Source: JADKAV01 sp963818505 | GTDB lineage: Bacteria > Actinomycetota > Actinomycetes > S36-B12 > UBA10799 | Direction: 5' to 3' | Assembly: GCA_963818505.1 (NCBI GenBank) | Contig: CAWFSJ010000005.1 | Coordinates: forward strand, 1,240,001 to 1,304,000 | Length of the DNA: 64,000 bases | In this document: positions 7,975-15,949 of the stretch, one piece after another | How positions within the stretch are numbered: position 1 is the stretch's first letter | Layout of the letters: every line of letters starts with the position of its first letter | The notes under the pieces: model-generated | What the model saw: only the letters and a program-made list of their open reading frames with translations | The model's database searches: none | What the model was told of the DNA's origin: nothing | Made by a program: the position numbers and the translations under genes

Positions 7975-8682
7975 CTAAGGCTGCGGAGGTCCCCAGAAGA
8001 ACATGTCGAACCTGTCGGCCCCCGCGGCCACGGCTTCGGCGTACATGAACGAACCGTCGTACAGCGGCTCGTTCAGGATGATTCCATCCAAGCCCTCGGG
8101 CACGAGTTCGTGCAGTTCGTGAAGGTCGTCGAGGTGCTTGATTGCGCCATTGGCCACGACCGCGCTGCTGGTGTTGTCACAGAACTCGCGCAGAAGGTGA
8201 CGGTCCTCGTGGCGCCAGTGATGGTGGGTGACGACGTCGCTGACCAGGTAACGCTTGCAACCGGCCTGGTCGAGGGTGACCGCGACAGCCAGCACATCGG
8301 CGCCGCGGACGTCGAAGCTGACCGCCAGCAGATCGCCGTGGGCGGCCAGGGCGTTCTGGGTCCAGGTCAGGTCGGTGGGTTCGATGACGATGCGGCTGGC
8401 CTGGGCGCGGTGCGCTGCCTCCAAACCTGCCTGGTCGCTGATGCCCGCGGCCAACTGCACGTGTGCGCTGTGGGCGGCGGCGATGGAGGCGAAGTTGTCC
8501 CCCTGGCCGGAGGCAGCGTCCATGTCTTCGACGTGGACCCAGGATGCGCCTTGTTCGGCCCATGCCTCGATGGCTTGTTGGGCCGTGCCGTACTCGGGTT
8601 CTGAGCCAGGGGTCAGGGGGAGTTGGGCGCGCCCGCTGGAAACGGTGACCTGGGGCAGCAGTGCCAATGGGTACAGACTCAT
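7975..8682 (-). CDS. Degenerate HisA/PriA-like (beta/alpha)8-barrel protein
   Basis: 235 aa, aligned end to end with HisA and PriA, the isomerases of histidine (and in actinobacteria tryptophan) biosynthesis. Shared landmarks are LALLPQVTV, EYGTAQQAIEAWAEQGASWVHVEDMDAA, YLVSDV and the LVPEGLDGIIL...LYDG end. Both catalytic aspartates appear lost: the PAVDV motif reads PQVTV (Thr13), and the DVTKDGTL motif reads DVVTHHHW (His at about 154). Several phosphate-binding glycines are also changed (ANGA for SGGV, LNEPLY for GKALY). It probably cannot catalyse the known reaction. No his or trp genes are adjacent. TAGGCT ends 7 nt before the ATG. Confidence 0.8.
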   Translation of the reverse strand: MSLYPLALLPQVTVSSGRAQLPLTPGSEPEYGTAQQAIEAWAEQGASWVHVEDMDAASGQGDNFASIAAAHSAHVQLAAGISDQAGLEAAHRAQASRIVIEPTDLTWTQNALAAHGDLLAVSFDVRGADVLAVAVTLDQAGCKRYLVSDVVTHHHWRHEDRHLLREFCDNTSSAVVANGAIKHLDDLHELHELVPEGLDGIILNEPLYDGSFMYAEAVAAGADRFDMFFWGPPQP

Positions 8683-8689
8683 GGCCGCA

Positions 8690-8695
8690 AGCCTA
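8690..8695 (-). promoter_or_regulatory. Leaderless -10 box of the HisA-like gene
   Basis: TAGGCT on the minus strand, ending 7 nt before the ATG at 8682. It supports that start rather than the longer frame. Confidence 0.5.
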
Positions 8696-9103
8696 GTCGG
8701 CGCTGGTGGGCGGACGCCGCGACGCCTTGATCTGCGAGCGCTTGCGTTTGGCGTCAAGGCGGCGGGTGACCGATGCGCCGCTGGGCCGGGTCCGCCGACG
8801 CTTTCGCTTGGGCGTCAACGCCGACACGATCCTGCGCGCCAAACGGTGCCGGGCCGCCTGACGGTTCTGCAATTGGGACCGGTGTTCCGACGCGACAACC
8901 ACGATCGGCGAACGCAGGAAGTGACGTTGATAGGCGGTCAAGTGTGCGGACTTGCGCGGATCCCACATGAGCTCGACGCGCGAGTCTGATGTGTTCACCG
9001 ACTGGCCGCCGGGACCCGAGGAACGACTGAATCGCCAATGCAACTCACTGGCCGGGATCGTCAGGTCATCGGTGACCCAGAGGTCGGAAGTCGGATCAAC
9101 CAT
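8693..9103 (-). CDS. arfB: ArfB-type alternative ribosome-rescue factor (peptidyl-tRNA hydrolase)
   Basis: 136 aa. The release-factor-like domain carries the catalytic GGQ at residues 32-34 in SGPGGQSVN, which hydrolyses peptidyl-tRNA on stalled ribosomes. The C-terminal 50 residues are rich in Lys and Arg (PKRKRRRTR, KRKRSQIKASRR), the mRNA-channel-binding tail typical of ArfB/YaeJ. The open frame runs further upstream, but the ATG at 9103 begins right before the domain and overlaps the end of the cyclo-ligase gene by 8 nt, so the two genes are probably translationally coupled. Confidence 0.9.
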   Translation of the reverse strand: MVDPTSDLWVTDDLTIPASELHWRFSRSSGPGGQSVNTSDSRVELMWDPRKSAHLTAYQRHFLRSPIVVVASEHRSQLQNRQAARHRLARRIVSALTPKRKRRRTRPSGASVTRRLDAKRKRSQIKASRRPPTSAD

Positions 9104-9614
9104 CGGCTGCCACCCAGGTGTCAACGCGCACGTCATGTGGCTGTGCGAACACGTCCTCCACGACCTCATCCGACCAGACGAGCGCCACCGTCCGCGCCTC
9201 CGGGACGCTCGGCAGGAAACGGTCGTAATAGCCGCCCCCTTGACCCAAGCGCAGGCCGTCAGGAGTAACGGCCATCGCCGGCACGATGACCGCATCCACC
9301 GCCGGCAGCGCGACACCGGTGGGTGGCGGCACTGTCTGTCCCGGCACTCCCCAGGCGACCCAGGGGCGGGACGCCTGCGCGCTGACCCATTGCAGCGACC
9401 CACCGGGTTGGGCGACCGGCAGGAACACCGAGTCGCCCCGGGTTAGTAGCGCTTCCATCAAAGCGTCGGTCGGCGGTTCGCCGGGCACCGCCACGTAGCA
9501 GCACACTGCGCCCCGGGGCACTGTCTGCAAGACCGCGTCAACGTAACCGGGGGATGCCTGGTGGCCGCGCTTGCGACCTTCGCGCACCCGGGCGCGCAGC
9601 CCCGACTTGTCCAT
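9096..9614 (-). CDS. 5-formyltetrahydrofolate cyclo-ligase
   Basis: 172 aa enzyme converting 5-formyl-THF and ATP to 5,10-methenyl-THF, returning the stored folate form to one-carbon metabolism. The signature DGLRLGQGGGYYDRFL sits near residues 118-134, preceded by VDAVIVPAMAV. Length is somewhat short but complete. TAGCCT (9621-9626) ends 6 nt before the ATG. arfB overlaps its 3' end. Confidence 0.93.
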   Translation of the reverse strand: MDKSGLRARVREGRKRGHQASPGYVDAVLQTVPRGAVCCYVAVPGEPPTDALMEALLTRGDSVFLPVAQPGGSLQWVSAQASRPWVAWGVPGQTVPPPTGVALPAVDAVIVPAMAVTPDGLRLGQGGGYYDRFLPSVPEARTVALVWSDEVVEDVFAQPHDVRVDTWVAADG

Positions 9615-9648
9615 GCCGCAAGGCTAGGCGAATGCGACCCGGCGTGGG

Positions 9649-11667
9649 TCAGCCGAAGAGGCTGCCGAGGTGCGCGTCGACGGCACTGGTCGTGTCGACC
9701 GTCGCCAGATCAGCGGCGCTGACGGGCTCGGCGCGCAGCAGTGTCACCTCGTCCATCGTGGCCGTCACCGGGGGACTCAGGAACCGCGACGGTTGCGCCC
9801 AGGAGTGGCGATCCCCGGATGGTCGATGGTGATAGCGCAAAGGCACGTACACCTCGAGGTTGCGCCGTGGGCGGGTTACGGCGACATAGAACAAACGGCG
9901 CTCCTCCTCCAGGCCGTGTTTGTCGGTGAGGGCCATGTCGGAGGGGATGTTTCCGTCTGCAGCGTGGATCACGTGAACCACATCCCACTCGAGGCCCTTG
10001 GCCGAATGCATGGTGCTGATCACCAGCCAGTCCTCGTCGATCGTCGGTGTGCCGGCCAGGTCGCCGGTCGATCGCGGTGGTTCCAGCGCATGATCGGCGG
10101 CCACGTCGGACAGTCGCGGGAGGGTCGCTGCCGCTTCCACCAGGACGTCGAGGTCGGCGAGTCTCTCCTCCGCGTTGTCGTACGCGGCCCGGACCAGGGG
10201 AACCATCGCCTGCCTCAATGGTTCGGCCTTCTTGGTCGCAACGGCACGCGCCACGGCTTCGGCCGATGGATGCGAAGTGGTGGGAAGCTCGGCCAGGGCC
10301 AGCGGCCAGCGCAGCATCACCTCGCTGTCCTCCCCGTCCTCGAGCAGGCCGAGGGCCGTGACCGCACGTTTGGCCTTGGTCGGGCCCACCCCGGGTAGCA
10401 GTTGCAGCACCCTGAACCAGGCCACCTCGTCGCGTGGGTTGTCCGCGATCCGGAAGGCCGCCAACAGGTCCTTCACGTGAGCGGCCTCGAGGTAACGCAG
10501 ACCGCCGTACTTGACGAAAGGGATCCCGCGGCGTCCCAGCTCGATCTCCAACCGATCGCTGTGGTGTGCCGCGCGCACGAGCACGGCCTGTTCCTTGAGT
10601 TCCACGCCCTCCTCGCGGCGGGCCAGCACCCGCTCGCACACGAGGGTGCTCTGATGATCCTCGTCGGCGCAGCGGACCAACCGAGGCGTGATGCCTGGCT
10701 CGGCTGCTGCCGCGCGCAACCGCGTCGAGAAGCCCGAGGGCGCCTCATCGGCAAGTGCGTTGGCCATGTCCAGGATGCTCTGCGACGAGCGGTAGTTGAC
10801 TGTCAATGCCAGCGTCTGCGCACCGGGGAAGTCGAGCTCGAAGTCCAGGATGTGCTTGGGGTCGGAGGCCCGGAACGAGTAGATGGCCTGGGCGTCGTCG
10901 CCGACCACAGTTATGCGCGGATCAGTCGCGCGCAGCAGTTGCAGGACCTCCACCTGCAGGGCGTTTACGTCCTGGTACTCGTCGACGATCACGTGGTCGT
11001 AGACCGCGGCCAGTGACCGGCCAACGAGGTCGTCGCGCAGCGCCTGACGCCAATGCAGCAGCAGGTCGTCGAAGTCGAGAAGCCCGAGTCGGCGCTTGCG
11101 CTCGAGGTAGGCCTTGCAGACCTCGCCGATCGGCTCAACCATGTCACTGGCCCACGGAGCCATGGCGGTCACGACTTCACCGATCGGGGTGCCGGTGTCC
11201 ACAGCGCGTGAGTAGAAGTCCAGCAGCGTGCTCTTGCGTGGGAAGCGCCGGCCCATGGGCAGCTGCTTGACGATGTCGTCGCGCACGACGTCCATCACGT
11301 CCGCGGCGTCCGACGGGTCCAGCACGCTGAAACCCTCGGGTAGCCCGAGCCGGGTGGCGTGCTGACGCAAGGTCCGGTGAGCCACTGAGTGGAACGTGCC
11401 TCCTGAGACGCGCCCCGACCTGATCCCGGCGCGCGCCAGACGGGCATGGCTGCGATCCACCATCTGCCGCGCGGCCCGACGGGTGAAGGTCAGCAGCAGG
11501 ATCCTCTCTGCGGGGATCCCATCGGCGACCAGTCGCGCGACACGTCCGCTCAGCGCAGTCGTCTTGCCCGTACCGGCGCCGGCCAGCACGCGCAAGGGCC
11601 CACCGTCGAAACGCGCGACCTCTCGCTGCTCGGCGTTGAGGTCTGCAAGGAGATCGTCTGCGTACAT
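9649..11667 (-). CDS. UvrD/PcrA-type superfamily I DNA helicase
   Basis: 672 aa ATP-dependent 3'-5' helicase. Motifs in order: Q motif LNAEQREVARFDGGPL, Walker A AGAGTGKTTAL (about residue 29), motif II DEYQDVN, motif III VGDDAQAIYSFRAS, motif V TMHSAKGLEWDVVHVIH and motif VI LFYVAVTRPRRNL. It lacks the long C-terminal nuclease domain of AdnA/RecB types and matches the shorter PcrA/UvrD2 class. The ATG at 11667 is chosen because TACTAT (11675-11680) ends 7 nt before it and the protein begins right before the Q motif. Confidence 0.92.
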   Translation of the reverse strand: MYADDLLADLNAEQREVARFDGGPLRVLAGAGTGKTTALSGRVARLVADGIPAERILLLTFTRRAARQMVDRSHARLARAGIRSGRVSGGTFHSVAHRTLRQHATRLGLPEGFSVLDPSDAADVMDVVRDDIVKQLPMGRRFPRKSTLLDFYSRAVDTGTPIGEVVTAMAPWASDMVEPIGEVCKAYLERKRRLGLLDFDDLLLHWRQALRDDLVGRSLAAVYDHVIVDEYQDVNALQVEVLQLLRATDPRITVVGDDAQAIYSFRASDPKHILDFELDFPGAQTLALTVNYRSSQSILDMANALADEAPSGFSTRLRAAAAEPGITPRLVRCADEDHQSTLVCERVLARREEGVELKEQAVLVRAAHHSDRLEIELGRRGIPFVKYGGLRYLEAAHVKDLLAAFRIADNPRDEVAWFRVLQLLPGVGPTKAKRAVTALGLLEDGEDSEVMLRWPLALAELPTTSHPSAEAVARAVATKKAEPLRQAMVPLVRAAYDNAEERLADLDVLVEAAATLPRLSDVAADHALEPPRSTGDLAGTPTIDEDWLVISTMHSAKGLEWDVVHVIHAADGNIPSDMALTDKHGLEEERRLFYVAVTRPRRNLEVYVPLRYHHRPSGDRHSWAQPSRFLSPPVTATMDEVTLLRAEPVSAADLATVDTTSAVDAHLGSLFG

Positions 11668-11780
11668 GCGTTCGATAGTACGGCAGCGGGGTGACAATCC
11701 CGGGTGACTGCGCCGACTCGACGGGCGTGGGTAGCAGTTCCAGCACTAACTTCGGGAACAAGTCCAATTGAAGGAGTGGC

Positions 11781-12278
11781 ATGTCCAAGAAGATCTCCCG
11801 GATCGACAAATACGCCGCCAGCCCTGCGGCGATCCTCGCCATGTTGCAGGACCCCGACTACGTCGCGGCCAAATACCCGGCACTCGGCGACGTGGCCAAC
11901 GAGGTGCTCACCCATGACCTGACCGACGGTGGTCTGGTCCTGAAGGTGGACAGGGAGGTGCCCTCGGACCTGCCCGACTTCGCTAAGAAGATCCTCGGCG
12001 AGACCAACCACCTGGTGCAGAACGAGTCGTGGACGCCGGACGGCGACGGCTACAAGTGCGACCTGCACATCGACGCCCCCGGCAAACCCCTGGGCATCAC
12101 GGGAACTCTGAAGATCAAGCCGACCGGGGCCGACACCAGCGACTGGCACGTCGACATGGAGGTCAAGGCGAGCATCCCGCTGGTCGGCGGGAAACTCGAG
12201 GGTTCGGTCGTGAAGGAAACGCTGGCGAGCCTGGACAAGGAGTACGCGTTCAACCAGGACTGGCTGGCCAATCACTGA
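11781..12278 (+). CDS. DUF2505 domain-containing protein
   Basis: 165 aa. This is a single-domain protein of the actinobacterial DUF2505 family, which has a START/SRPBCC-like fold with a presumed hydrophobic cavity; ligand unknown. The N-terminal KISRIDKYAASPAAILAML and the VLKVDREVPSDLPDFAKKIL stretch are typical. Unlike many neighbours it has a real ribosome site, AAGGAG at 11771-11776. It is divergent from the helicase. Confidence 0.88.
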   Translation: MSKKISRIDKYAASPAAILAMLQDPDYVAAKYPALGDVANEVLTHDLTDGGLVLKVDREVPSDLPDFAKKILGETNHLVQNESWTPDGDGYKCDLHIDAPGKPLGITGTLKIKPTGADTSDWHVDMEVKASIPLVGGKLEGSVVKETLASLDKEYAFNQDWLANH

Positions 12279-12294
12279 CGCCTGACCCGACCCG

Positions 12295-12300
12295 TACCAT
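12295..12300 (+). promoter_or_regulatory. Leaderless -10 box of serA
   Basis: TACCAT followed by six bases (CGTCGG) and the GTG start at 12307. Confidence 0.5.
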
Positions 12301-12306
12301 CGTCGG

Positions 12307-13504
12307 GTGAGAGCCCTACTGCTGGAGAACATCCACCCCGACGGTGCATCGGCGCTCGAGCGCGCAGGTTTCGCCGTCGAAATGCTGGACCGCGCGCTCG
12401 AGGGTGAGGAGTTGACCCAGCGCTTGTCAGGCGTCCATCTGCTGGGGATACGTTCCAAGTCCCAGGTCAGCGCCGAGCATCTGGCCGGTGCCGATTCGCT
12501 GCTGGCAGTGGGTGCGTTCTGTATCGGTACCGATCAGATCGATCATGCCGCGGCTGCGGACTTGGGCATCGCGGTGTTCAACGCCCCGTACTCCAACACG
12601 CGCTCCGTGGTGGAACTCGCACTGGCCGAGATCATCGCCTTGACCCGTGGGCTGGCGGAGAAGAACCGCATGATGCACGACGGCGTGTGGGACAAGTCGG
12701 CGGCTGGCGCGCATGAGGTGCGCGGGCGCAACCTGGGCATCGTCGGCTACGGCAACATCGGCGCCCAGTTGTCGGTCTTGGCCGAGGCGCTGGGCATGAA
12801 CGTCTACTTCTACGACACGGTCGACAAGTTGGCGCTGGGCAATGCCCGCCGGTGCTCGAGCTTGGAGGAGTTGCTGTCGGTGGCCGATGTGGTGACGCTG
12901 CACGTGGACGGCCGTAAGGGCAACGCCGGGCTGTTCGGACGCTGAGCAGTTCGCCGCTATGAAACAGGGTTCGGTCTTCTTGAACCTGTCGCGGGGTTTC
13001 GTCATCGACACCGCGTCCTTGCGAGAACGGCTCGACAGCGGCCACATCGTCGGGGCTGCGGTGGACGTCTTCCCCGTCGAGCCGAGCAGTCGCGGCGAGG
13101 AGTTCCGTAATGAGTTGCGGGGTCTGCCCAACGTCATCCTCACCCCCCACATCGGTGGGTCGACCTTGGAGGCCCAGCAGGACATCGGCCGATTCGTGGC
13201 CGGCAAGTTGATCGACTTCGTCGCCGCCGGTTCGACCGTGCTCAGCGTGAACCTGCCGCCGCTGAGCCTGCCCGAGCATGCCGGAACCCACCGCCTCGCG
13301 CACCTGCACCACAACGTCCCCGGCGTGCTGGCCGCGATCAACTCCGTGCTCGCTGACCACGGTGTGAACGTGGAGGGGCAGTTGCTGGGCACCCGCGGCG
13401 ATTCCGGTTACGTGCTCACCGACATCGGCGTCGACTACCCAGACGAGGTGCTCGAGCAGTTGCGGCAATTGCCGCAGACGGTGCGGCTTCGCGTTCTGTA
13501 CTGA
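12307..13504 (+). pseudogene. serA: D-3-phosphoglycerate dehydrogenase, single-base frameshift
   Basis: The first step of serine biosynthesis, 3-phosphoglycerate to 3-phosphohydroxypyruvate with NAD. Two frames together give a full-length enzyme of about 398 aa. Frame one (12307-12945) holds the catalytic and NAD domains up to NAGLFG, with the Rossmann motif GIVGYGNIGAQ. Frame two resumes with AEQFAAMKQGSVFLNLSRG, contains the catalytic His region TPHIGGST, and ends in an ACT domain (NVPGVLAAINSVLADHGVNVEG). Removing one C at about 12940 restores the frame (GLFGAEQF). Because the gene is normally needed for serine synthesis and both halves are well conserved, a sequencing error is more likely than decay. 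Confidence 0.88.
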
Positions 13505-13505
13505 C

Positions 13506-13532
13506 GTATCACGCGGTGATACTCTGTGATAC
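13506..13532 (+). promoter_or_regulatory. Toxin-antitoxin operator with three half sites and overlapping -10
   Basis: GTATCACgcgGTGATAC (13506-13522) is a perfect 7-bp inverted repeat with a 3-bp spacer. After TCT a third half site GTGATAC (13526-13532) ends at the base before the antitoxin ATG. The -10 candidate TACTCT (13520-13525) lies inside the array, 7 nt before the ATG, so bound antitoxin would cover the promoter. The array starts 2 nt after the serA stop codon. Confidence 0.8.
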
Positions 13533-13769
13533 ATGAGTGAGGTTTCGATCCGTGAACTACGCAATGAGGGCGGGAGCGTGGTCGAGCGTGTCCTGCGCGG
13601 TGAACTCGTCACGATCACCAGATCTGGTACGCCCGTGGCTCGGCTGGAACCGATCGGTCGCGCCCCGCTGAGTTCTCGGGAACTGGTCAAGCGCTGGCAA
13701 CGGGTTGCTGTGGTGGACATCGACCTGCTGCGCGCAGACGTGGCTGAGGTCCTGGACACCCGCTTGTGA
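13533..13769 (+). CDS. Phd/YefM-family antitoxin
   Basis: 78 aa. The N-terminal domain (VSIRELRNEGGSVVERVLRGELVTITRSGTPVARLEPIG) is the DNA-binding Phd/YefM fold; the C-terminal 30 residues, rich in Leu and Val, would wrap the toxin. Type II antitoxins of this kind bind their own promoter, and a three-half-site operator directly precedes the gene. The toxin GTG overlaps this stop codon by 4 nt, so translation is coupled. Confidence 0.92.
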   Translation: MSEVSIRELRNEGGSVVERVLRGELVTITRSGTPVARLEPIGRAPLSSRELVKRWQRVAVVDIDLLRADVAEVLDTRL

Positions 13770-14173
13770 AGGGGTTGCTGGACACATCCGTAGTGGTTGC
13801 GCTCAGTCAGGTCGACGAGCAGCAGTTGCCCGGCGAGCCGTTGGTGTGCGCAGTCACTCTCGCGGAGTTGTCCGTGGGTCCGTTGGTTGCCGCCGACTCG
13901 GGGGAAGCTGCCCGGCGACAGGTGGTGCTGCAACAGGTGGAGGCCGACTTCGACCCGCTGCCCTTCGATGCTTCCTGCGCTCGGGCCTTCGGCGTGGTCG
14001 CGGCGTCTCTGCGCTCATCGAACCGGACTGTGAAGGCGCGAGCGCTAGACGCCCTCATCGCCGCCACTGCTCTGGCCAACGGACTGCCTCTCTTCACCGC
14101 CAACCCGAGGGACGTGGCAGGCATCGAGAACCTCGAGGTGCGCGAGGTCAGCCTTGGGTCGCGCGCGGGTTAA
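13766..14173 (+). CDS. vapC: VapC-type PIN-domain toxin
   Basis: 135 aa PIN-domain ribonuclease, probably a toxin cleaving tRNA or rRNA. The acidic active-site residues are present: Asp6 in GLLDTSVVV, Glu in TLAELSVG (about 34), Asp in RALDALIAATA (about 95) and the later Asp in TANPRDV. The GTG start overlaps the antitoxin stop (GTGA). Nothing suggests inactivation. Pairing of a PIN toxin with a Phd-type antitoxin is common. Confidence 0.92.
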   Translation: MKGLLDTSVVVALSQVDEQQLPGEPLVCAVTLAELSVGPLVAADSGEAARRQVVLQQVEADFDPLPFDASCARAFGVVAASLRSSNRTVKARALDALIAATALANGLPLFTANPRDVAGIENLEVREVSLGSRAG

Positions 14174-14211
14174 GGAGCGAGTCCGGCAAGTCGGCACCAA
14201 GATCGCGTCGT

Positions 14212-14217
14212 TAGCCT
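14212..14217 (+). promoter_or_regulatory. Leaderless -10 box of the gamma-glutamyltransferase gene
   Basis: TAGCCT followed by six bases (TGAGGC) and the ATG at 14224. Confidence 0.55.
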
Positions 14218-14223
14218 TGAGGC

Positions 14224-15564
14224 ATGCGTTCAGCGGTTGCCGCGGGAACACCCGGCACGGTCGAGGTGGCCCTGTCCGTGCTTGCGGCCGGAGGCAACGC
14301 GGTGGATGCCGCGGTCAGTGCCGCGTTCGCCATGCCGGTCACCGAACCTGGTCTGGCCAGTCTGGCCGGCGGCGGTTTCATGATGCTGCGCGACCCCGAC
14401 GGGGCGACCCACCTCATCGACTTCTTCGCCGCTGTGCCCAGCCCTCACGACCGGACGGTGCACGAGGTCGTGACCGTGGAGTTCTCAGGTGCGGTCCAGG
14501 ACTTCACCATTGGGCCTTCGACGGTTGCGGTGCCCGGAGCCCTCAGCGGGCTGCTGCATGCCCACGCCGTTCACGGGCGGTTGTCCCGCGAGGACATGTT
14601 GGGCCCGGCTCAAGCGCTGGTGCGTCGTGGCTCGGCTTTGACCGCCACCCAGGCGCTGGTACTGCGCCTTATCGGCCCGATCGTCACCTCGACGCCGGAA
14701 GCGGCCGCGATCTACGCGCCGGATGGCAGGCTGCTCGCTGAGGCAGACATGATGCGCAATGAGGCGTACGCGCATTTCTTGGACGAGATCGCCGCGGGTT
14801 TGTCGCGCCTGCCTGCTGAGGGTCCGTTGCTTGAGGAGGACTTGGCCGCGTACCGCGTCTTCGAGCGTGAACCGCTGCGGGTCGAGCTTGCGGGCGGGAC
14901 CGTGTACACGAACCCGCCGCCGTCGTTGGGCGGGTCGATCATCGCCGCTGCTCTTGCGCAGTTGCCCATGTCGCCGACCGCTCTGGACCTGCTCGAGGCC
15001 TTGCGCGACGCCACCGATCAGAGCAAGGCCCTGGCCCCGACATCGGTGCGTGGCACGACGCACATCAGCGTCACCGACGGGGTGCAGTCGGTGGCGATGA
15101 CGGTGTCCAACGGCAGTTGCTCCGGGGTGATGCTCGGGGACACCGGAGTGCAGTTGAACAACATGATGGGTGAGAGCGACCTGCACCCCGACGGCTTCGA
15201 TGCACCCGTGGGATCGCGCATCCGGTCCATGATGGCGCCCAGCCTTGTGGAGCGCGACGGGATCGTCACGGCGCTCGGCACGGGTGGCAGCGAGAGGATC
15301 CGCAGCGCGATGACGCGGGTTGTGGCGGGGTTGTTGCGCGGTGTGCCGATGCAGCAGGCCATCGATCTGCCGCGGGTTCACATGGACAACGCCGGGGTGG
15401 TGCAGGTGGAACCTGGATTCACCCCCACTGAACTGGCCGCTCTACCTGAACCCGTGTCCCACTGGCGCCACGAGGACTTCTATTTCGGAGGTGTGCACGC
15501 GGTGTCCAGCGACGGCTTGGCCGCCGCAGACGGCCGCCGGGGTGGGCGCACCGGCCGGTTGTAG
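14224..15564 (+). CDS. ggt: Gamma-glutamyltransferase family protein (Ntn-hydrolase)
   Basis: 446 aa. It belongs to the GGT family, autoprocessed enzymes that transfer or hydrolyse gamma-glutamyl groups. The start GTPGTVEVALSVLAAGGNAVDAAVSAAFAM and the glycine-rich LAGGGFMML are typical. The likely nucleophile is the first Thr of the TTHISV motif near residue 277, after which the small subunit begins. At 446 aa it is shorter than E. coli GGT (about 580) and no signal peptide is visible, so it is probably cytoplasmic and may act on another gamma-glutamyl or amide substrate. Confidence 0.85.
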   Translation: MRSAVAAGTPGTVEVALSVLAAGGNAVDAAVSAAFAMPVTEPGLASLAGGGFMMLRDPDGATHLIDFFAAVPSPHDRTVHEVVTVEFSGAVQDFTIGPSTVAVPGALSGLLHAHAVHGRLSREDMLGPAQALVRRGSALTATQALVLRLIGPIVTSTPEAAAIYAPDGRLLAEADMMRNEAYAHFLDEIAAGLSRLPAEGPLLEEDLAAYRVFEREPLRVELAGGTVYTNPPPSLGGSIIAAALAQLPMSPTALDLLEALRDATDQSKALAPTSVRGTTHISVTDGVQSVAMTVSNGSCSGVMLGDTGVQLNNMMGESDLHPDGFDAPVGSRIRSMMAPSLVERDGIVTALGTGGSERIRSAMTRVVAGLLRGVPMQQAIDLPRVHMDNAGVVQVEPGFTPTELAALPEPVSHWRHEDFYFGGVHAVSSDGLAAADGRRGGRTGRL

Positions 15565-15666
15565 ACCGCGGGGCTTCGACCCAAGCCCCCCGGTGGAGTG
15601 TTCGCCAGAACCGTAACGGCGCAACACTCAACGACGCCGCTGGTGTCCCTTTGGGGTTTGGGCAAG

Positions 15667-15726
15667 CTGCGGCGGCTTTCGGTGAGAATGTGCAACCTCA
15701 CGTGTCACATATTCACCGAAAGGCGC
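15667..15726. repeat. 60-bp dispersed palindrome, family 2, copy 1
   Basis: Imperfect inverted arms CTTTCGGTGAGAATGTG and CACATATTCACCGAAAG around a centre containing CACGTG. The element recurs at 28731-28790 with 55 of 60 identical bases. Both full copies lie just downstream of plus-strand genes. Confidence 0.9.
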
Positions 15727-15740
15727 AACGGGGGCGGGTC

Positions 15741-15768
15741 GAAGGGGGCCTTCGGCGGCCCTTTCTGG
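15741..15768 (+). terminator. Possible intrinsic terminator after the GGT gene
   Basis: GGGGGCC, loop TTCGGC, GGCCCTTTC: a GC-rich stem with G-U pairs at its base and a short T-rich end. It lies about 180 nt after the stop codon. Confidence 0.45.
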
Positions 15769-15843
15769 TTGATCACAGAGGGGCGCCAACCAGACCGGTA
15801 CGCAAATCGGCTTCGCACGCCAGGTGCGGGTGGGGCCCGCGCC
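15767..15843 (+). repeat. Dispersed repeat, family 3, copy 1
   Basis: Begins GGTTGATCA and continues GCGCCAACCA...GGTACGCAAATCGGCTTCGC to GTGGGGCCCGCGC. The second copy is at 37753-37828; over the 60-bp core (15783-15842 against 37769-37828) 51 bases match. Function unknown. Confidence 0.85.
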
Positions 15844-15892
15844 GGAAACCCGGACCCTAACAGGCAGACACCCGCATTTGAGCGACAGCGTC

Positions 15893-15918
15893 CACGTGCC
15901 ACATATTCATCGAAAGGC
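15893..15918 (+). repeat. Half copy of the family 2 palindrome
   Basis: CACGTGCCACATATTCATCG followed by AAAGGC repeats the centre and right arm of the family 2 element with two base changes; the left arm is missing. Confidence 0.75.
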
Positions 15919-15921
15919 ACC

Positions 15922-15947
15922 CGCGGAGGGTAACGGGGCCCTCCGCG
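15922..15947 (-). terminator. ppdK terminator hairpin
   Basis: Perfect 9-bp stem (CGCGGAGGG / CCCTCCGCG) with an 8-nt loop, 2 nt after the ppdK stop codon on the minus strand, followed by GGTGCCTTT in that direction. Confidence 0.7.
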
Positions 15948-15949
15948 CC

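Larger units (their letters stand above)
15565..15949. other. Gene-free repeat cluster between convergent genes
   Basis: The 385 bp between the GGT gene and ppdK contain a family 2 palindrome (15667-15726), a terminator-like hairpin (15741-15768), a family 3 repeat (15767-15843), a half copy of family 2 (15893-15918) and the ppdK terminator hairpin (15922-15947). No open frame here looks coding. Confidence 0.8.
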
